Of a DNA stretch of 64,000 nt, positions 62,679 through 64,000 are shown in pieces. Where the stretch lies: the NCBI GenBank assembly GCA_023079485.1, contig CM041115.1, forward strand, positions 28,882,826 through 28,946,825, written 5' to 3'. A program made the position numbers and the translations under genes. The notes under the pieces were generated by a model. It saw nothing but the letters and a program-made list of their open reading frames with translations. It was not told the DNA's origin and did no database searches. Source of the DNA: Archilochus colubris (Eukaryota > Chordata > Aves > Apodiformes > Trochilidae). Each line of letters opens with the position of its first letter. The stretch's first letter is position 1.

Positions 62679-64000
62679 AAGAAGTGCAGTCTTAGTAACT
62701 TTTTTTTTTAAATCAATAGAAAACTGCACTGTGTCTCAATGTCCTTATTCAAGAAAAACTCCTAGGGAAATCAATAGGAGTGTTGCCTAAATAAAACTTG
62801 AATAAAAGCTTTGGAAAGAATTAGCTGAATATTCATTCAACAGTAATATGCTGCATAGTTTGAATATAACTGGGATATTTATTTCCTTTCTCTGTGCCGA
62901 TCTTTTCATTTTGCCTCATCTTTTTGACTCAGATACAGGACTTTGTAACAGATAATTATTAATTTTTATCACTTGACTAAAAATAAATATGAAGACAAAA
63001 AGACTTTTAGAATTGGAGCTAGTTCCTGTGGCTAGGTAATTTATATGCCTGGAGTAAAAAACTGCTGATGTGTTTTTCTGTGCCAATGGTAATATTTTTT
63101 TTCAAGCCATCAAGATTAACTCTATCCAGTTGGAGAAACAGAGCCATTATGACTTGTGGTCTCATTTCCTAATGTACTTTTGGAAGGTGTAGATGACAGT
63201 GATGAGCCTAGCACAAGAAAAGGACTATGACATGGTTTTCCTTAGCATAGTGCTACAAAAATATTCTGATTTCAGTAAGTAAGTCAAACAAAATACAGAA
63301 GGGATTCAATGGTGTATGGAACGTCTACCAAATATTTGTTTGGATTTGATCAATAGCCTTCTTTTTGTTGGGGGGGAACTTACAGTGTGTATAGCAATAA
63401 ATGAATGTAACACTTTCAGATGTCCTAGGCAATGGTGGCAAGTTAAACTTCTGCACTCTCATGAAGAAGCCTTTAAGATATTTTAGGAAACTTCTAAGTT
63501 TCTTTTTATAGCAAATCACTTTTTTGCCATGTACTCATCTATGCTAAATGTGTTTTGGATCATGATGACTTCTTTTTCCTCTGTGAAGGCTGGACTGTAT
63601 ACTTGTTTTGACTTTTGTGAACTGTCACTATCTCATAGATCATTCTTATGCTCCATAGCTGTGCTTTACTGTATCCTAATTCATTCTGCTTGGACAGGAT
63701 AACAAAGAATTTAAGCAACAGAGACTGAGGAAAAAATGATTGATGGGCAAAATGTCTACATCTGTGTGCTAGCTTGCTGTAGCCCAGAGTCGCAAGTATC
63801 CAGTCAGACTGCCTCAAATTTTTAGTAATGGGTAAGGGATGGATTCCCAGTTATATGTTACCTTAGGATACTGCAGTAGAAAGCAAGTGGGCTTTTGTTC
63901 AATCATCTTTTGTCAAGTTTTTAGGAGGGTAAAAAAATCTACCATGGCAAAGATTGCTTTCCTTCTTCTTCAGTCTCTGCAGTGACTACTTAGAAATTTG

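Larger units (their letters stand above)
54523..64000 (+). other. Intron 1 of the CNTNAP4-like gene, running off the window
   Basis: From the donor at 54523 to the window end I find no exon with the expected discoidin start and no CR1 or LTR copy. CNTNAP genes are known for very long first introns, so this is expected. Simple-sequence tracts lie at 57118-57156 (GGGG then TTTG units), 57560-57589 (AAAAC units then CCCC), 60826-60890 (G/T-rich) and 62654-62678 (25 T). Open frames here are short and lack motifs. Confidence 0.55.

Noticed and set aside
1..64000. tRNA, rRNA or other structured RNA genes
   Set aside because: No tRNA-like A and B boxes or rRNA-like blocks were noticed. A dedicated covariance-model scan would be needed to rule out small ncRNAs.

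Overview
The window looks like bird nuclear DNA from an AT-rich, gene-poor region. The main evidence is seven copies of the CR1 family of non-LTR retrotransposons. Several end in the typical avian CR1 3' tail built on the 8-base unit ATTCTATG. There are also class II (ERVK-like) and class III (ERVL-like) endogenous retrovirus remnants. There is no bacterial-style gene packing: almost all open reading frames are short chance frames or decayed transposon pieces. I cannot name the species.

The only host protein-coding sequence I can support is one short exon on the + strand at 54438-54522. It sits directly downstream of a CpG island (about 54061-54437) and is followed by a consensus splice donor. 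Its 28 residues form a signal peptide that matches, without gaps, what I know of the start of contactin-associated protein-like 4 (CNTNAP4, Caspr4). The exon ends in phase 1, as expected for that family. From 54523 to the window end I read its first intron, and I found no second exon. Everything left of about 54 kb is then upstream intergenic DNA.

Layout: 183-728 CR1 (-); 825-1546 possible LTR (-); 2105-5480 long CR1 (+) with parts of both ORFs; 8423-11643 badly decayed ERVK-like provirus; 15367-15919 ERVL-like LTR; 17978-18759 clean solo LTR with an exact 5-base target duplication; 19185-19505 and 20130-20540 GC-richer repeats; 25112-26343 CR1 (-) abutting 26346-28966 CR1 (+) head to head; 38807-39386 CR1 (+) interrupted by 20 perfect TATTT units; 40876-41057 CR1 (+); 47026-47665 another copy of the repeat type seen near 20 kb; 52925-53230 CR1 (-); 53767-53941 A-rich tract; 54061-54522 promoter and first exon; 54523-64000 intron. 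The long stretches between are AT-rich with only simple repeats.

No genes here work together as an operon or pathway, and I found no convincing previously undescribed system. The points most worth a second look are the promoter and exon with a start-stop upstream ORF, the head-to-head CR1 junction, the ERVK deletion junction, and a recurring association of CAAA-rich tracts with a CCCC end.
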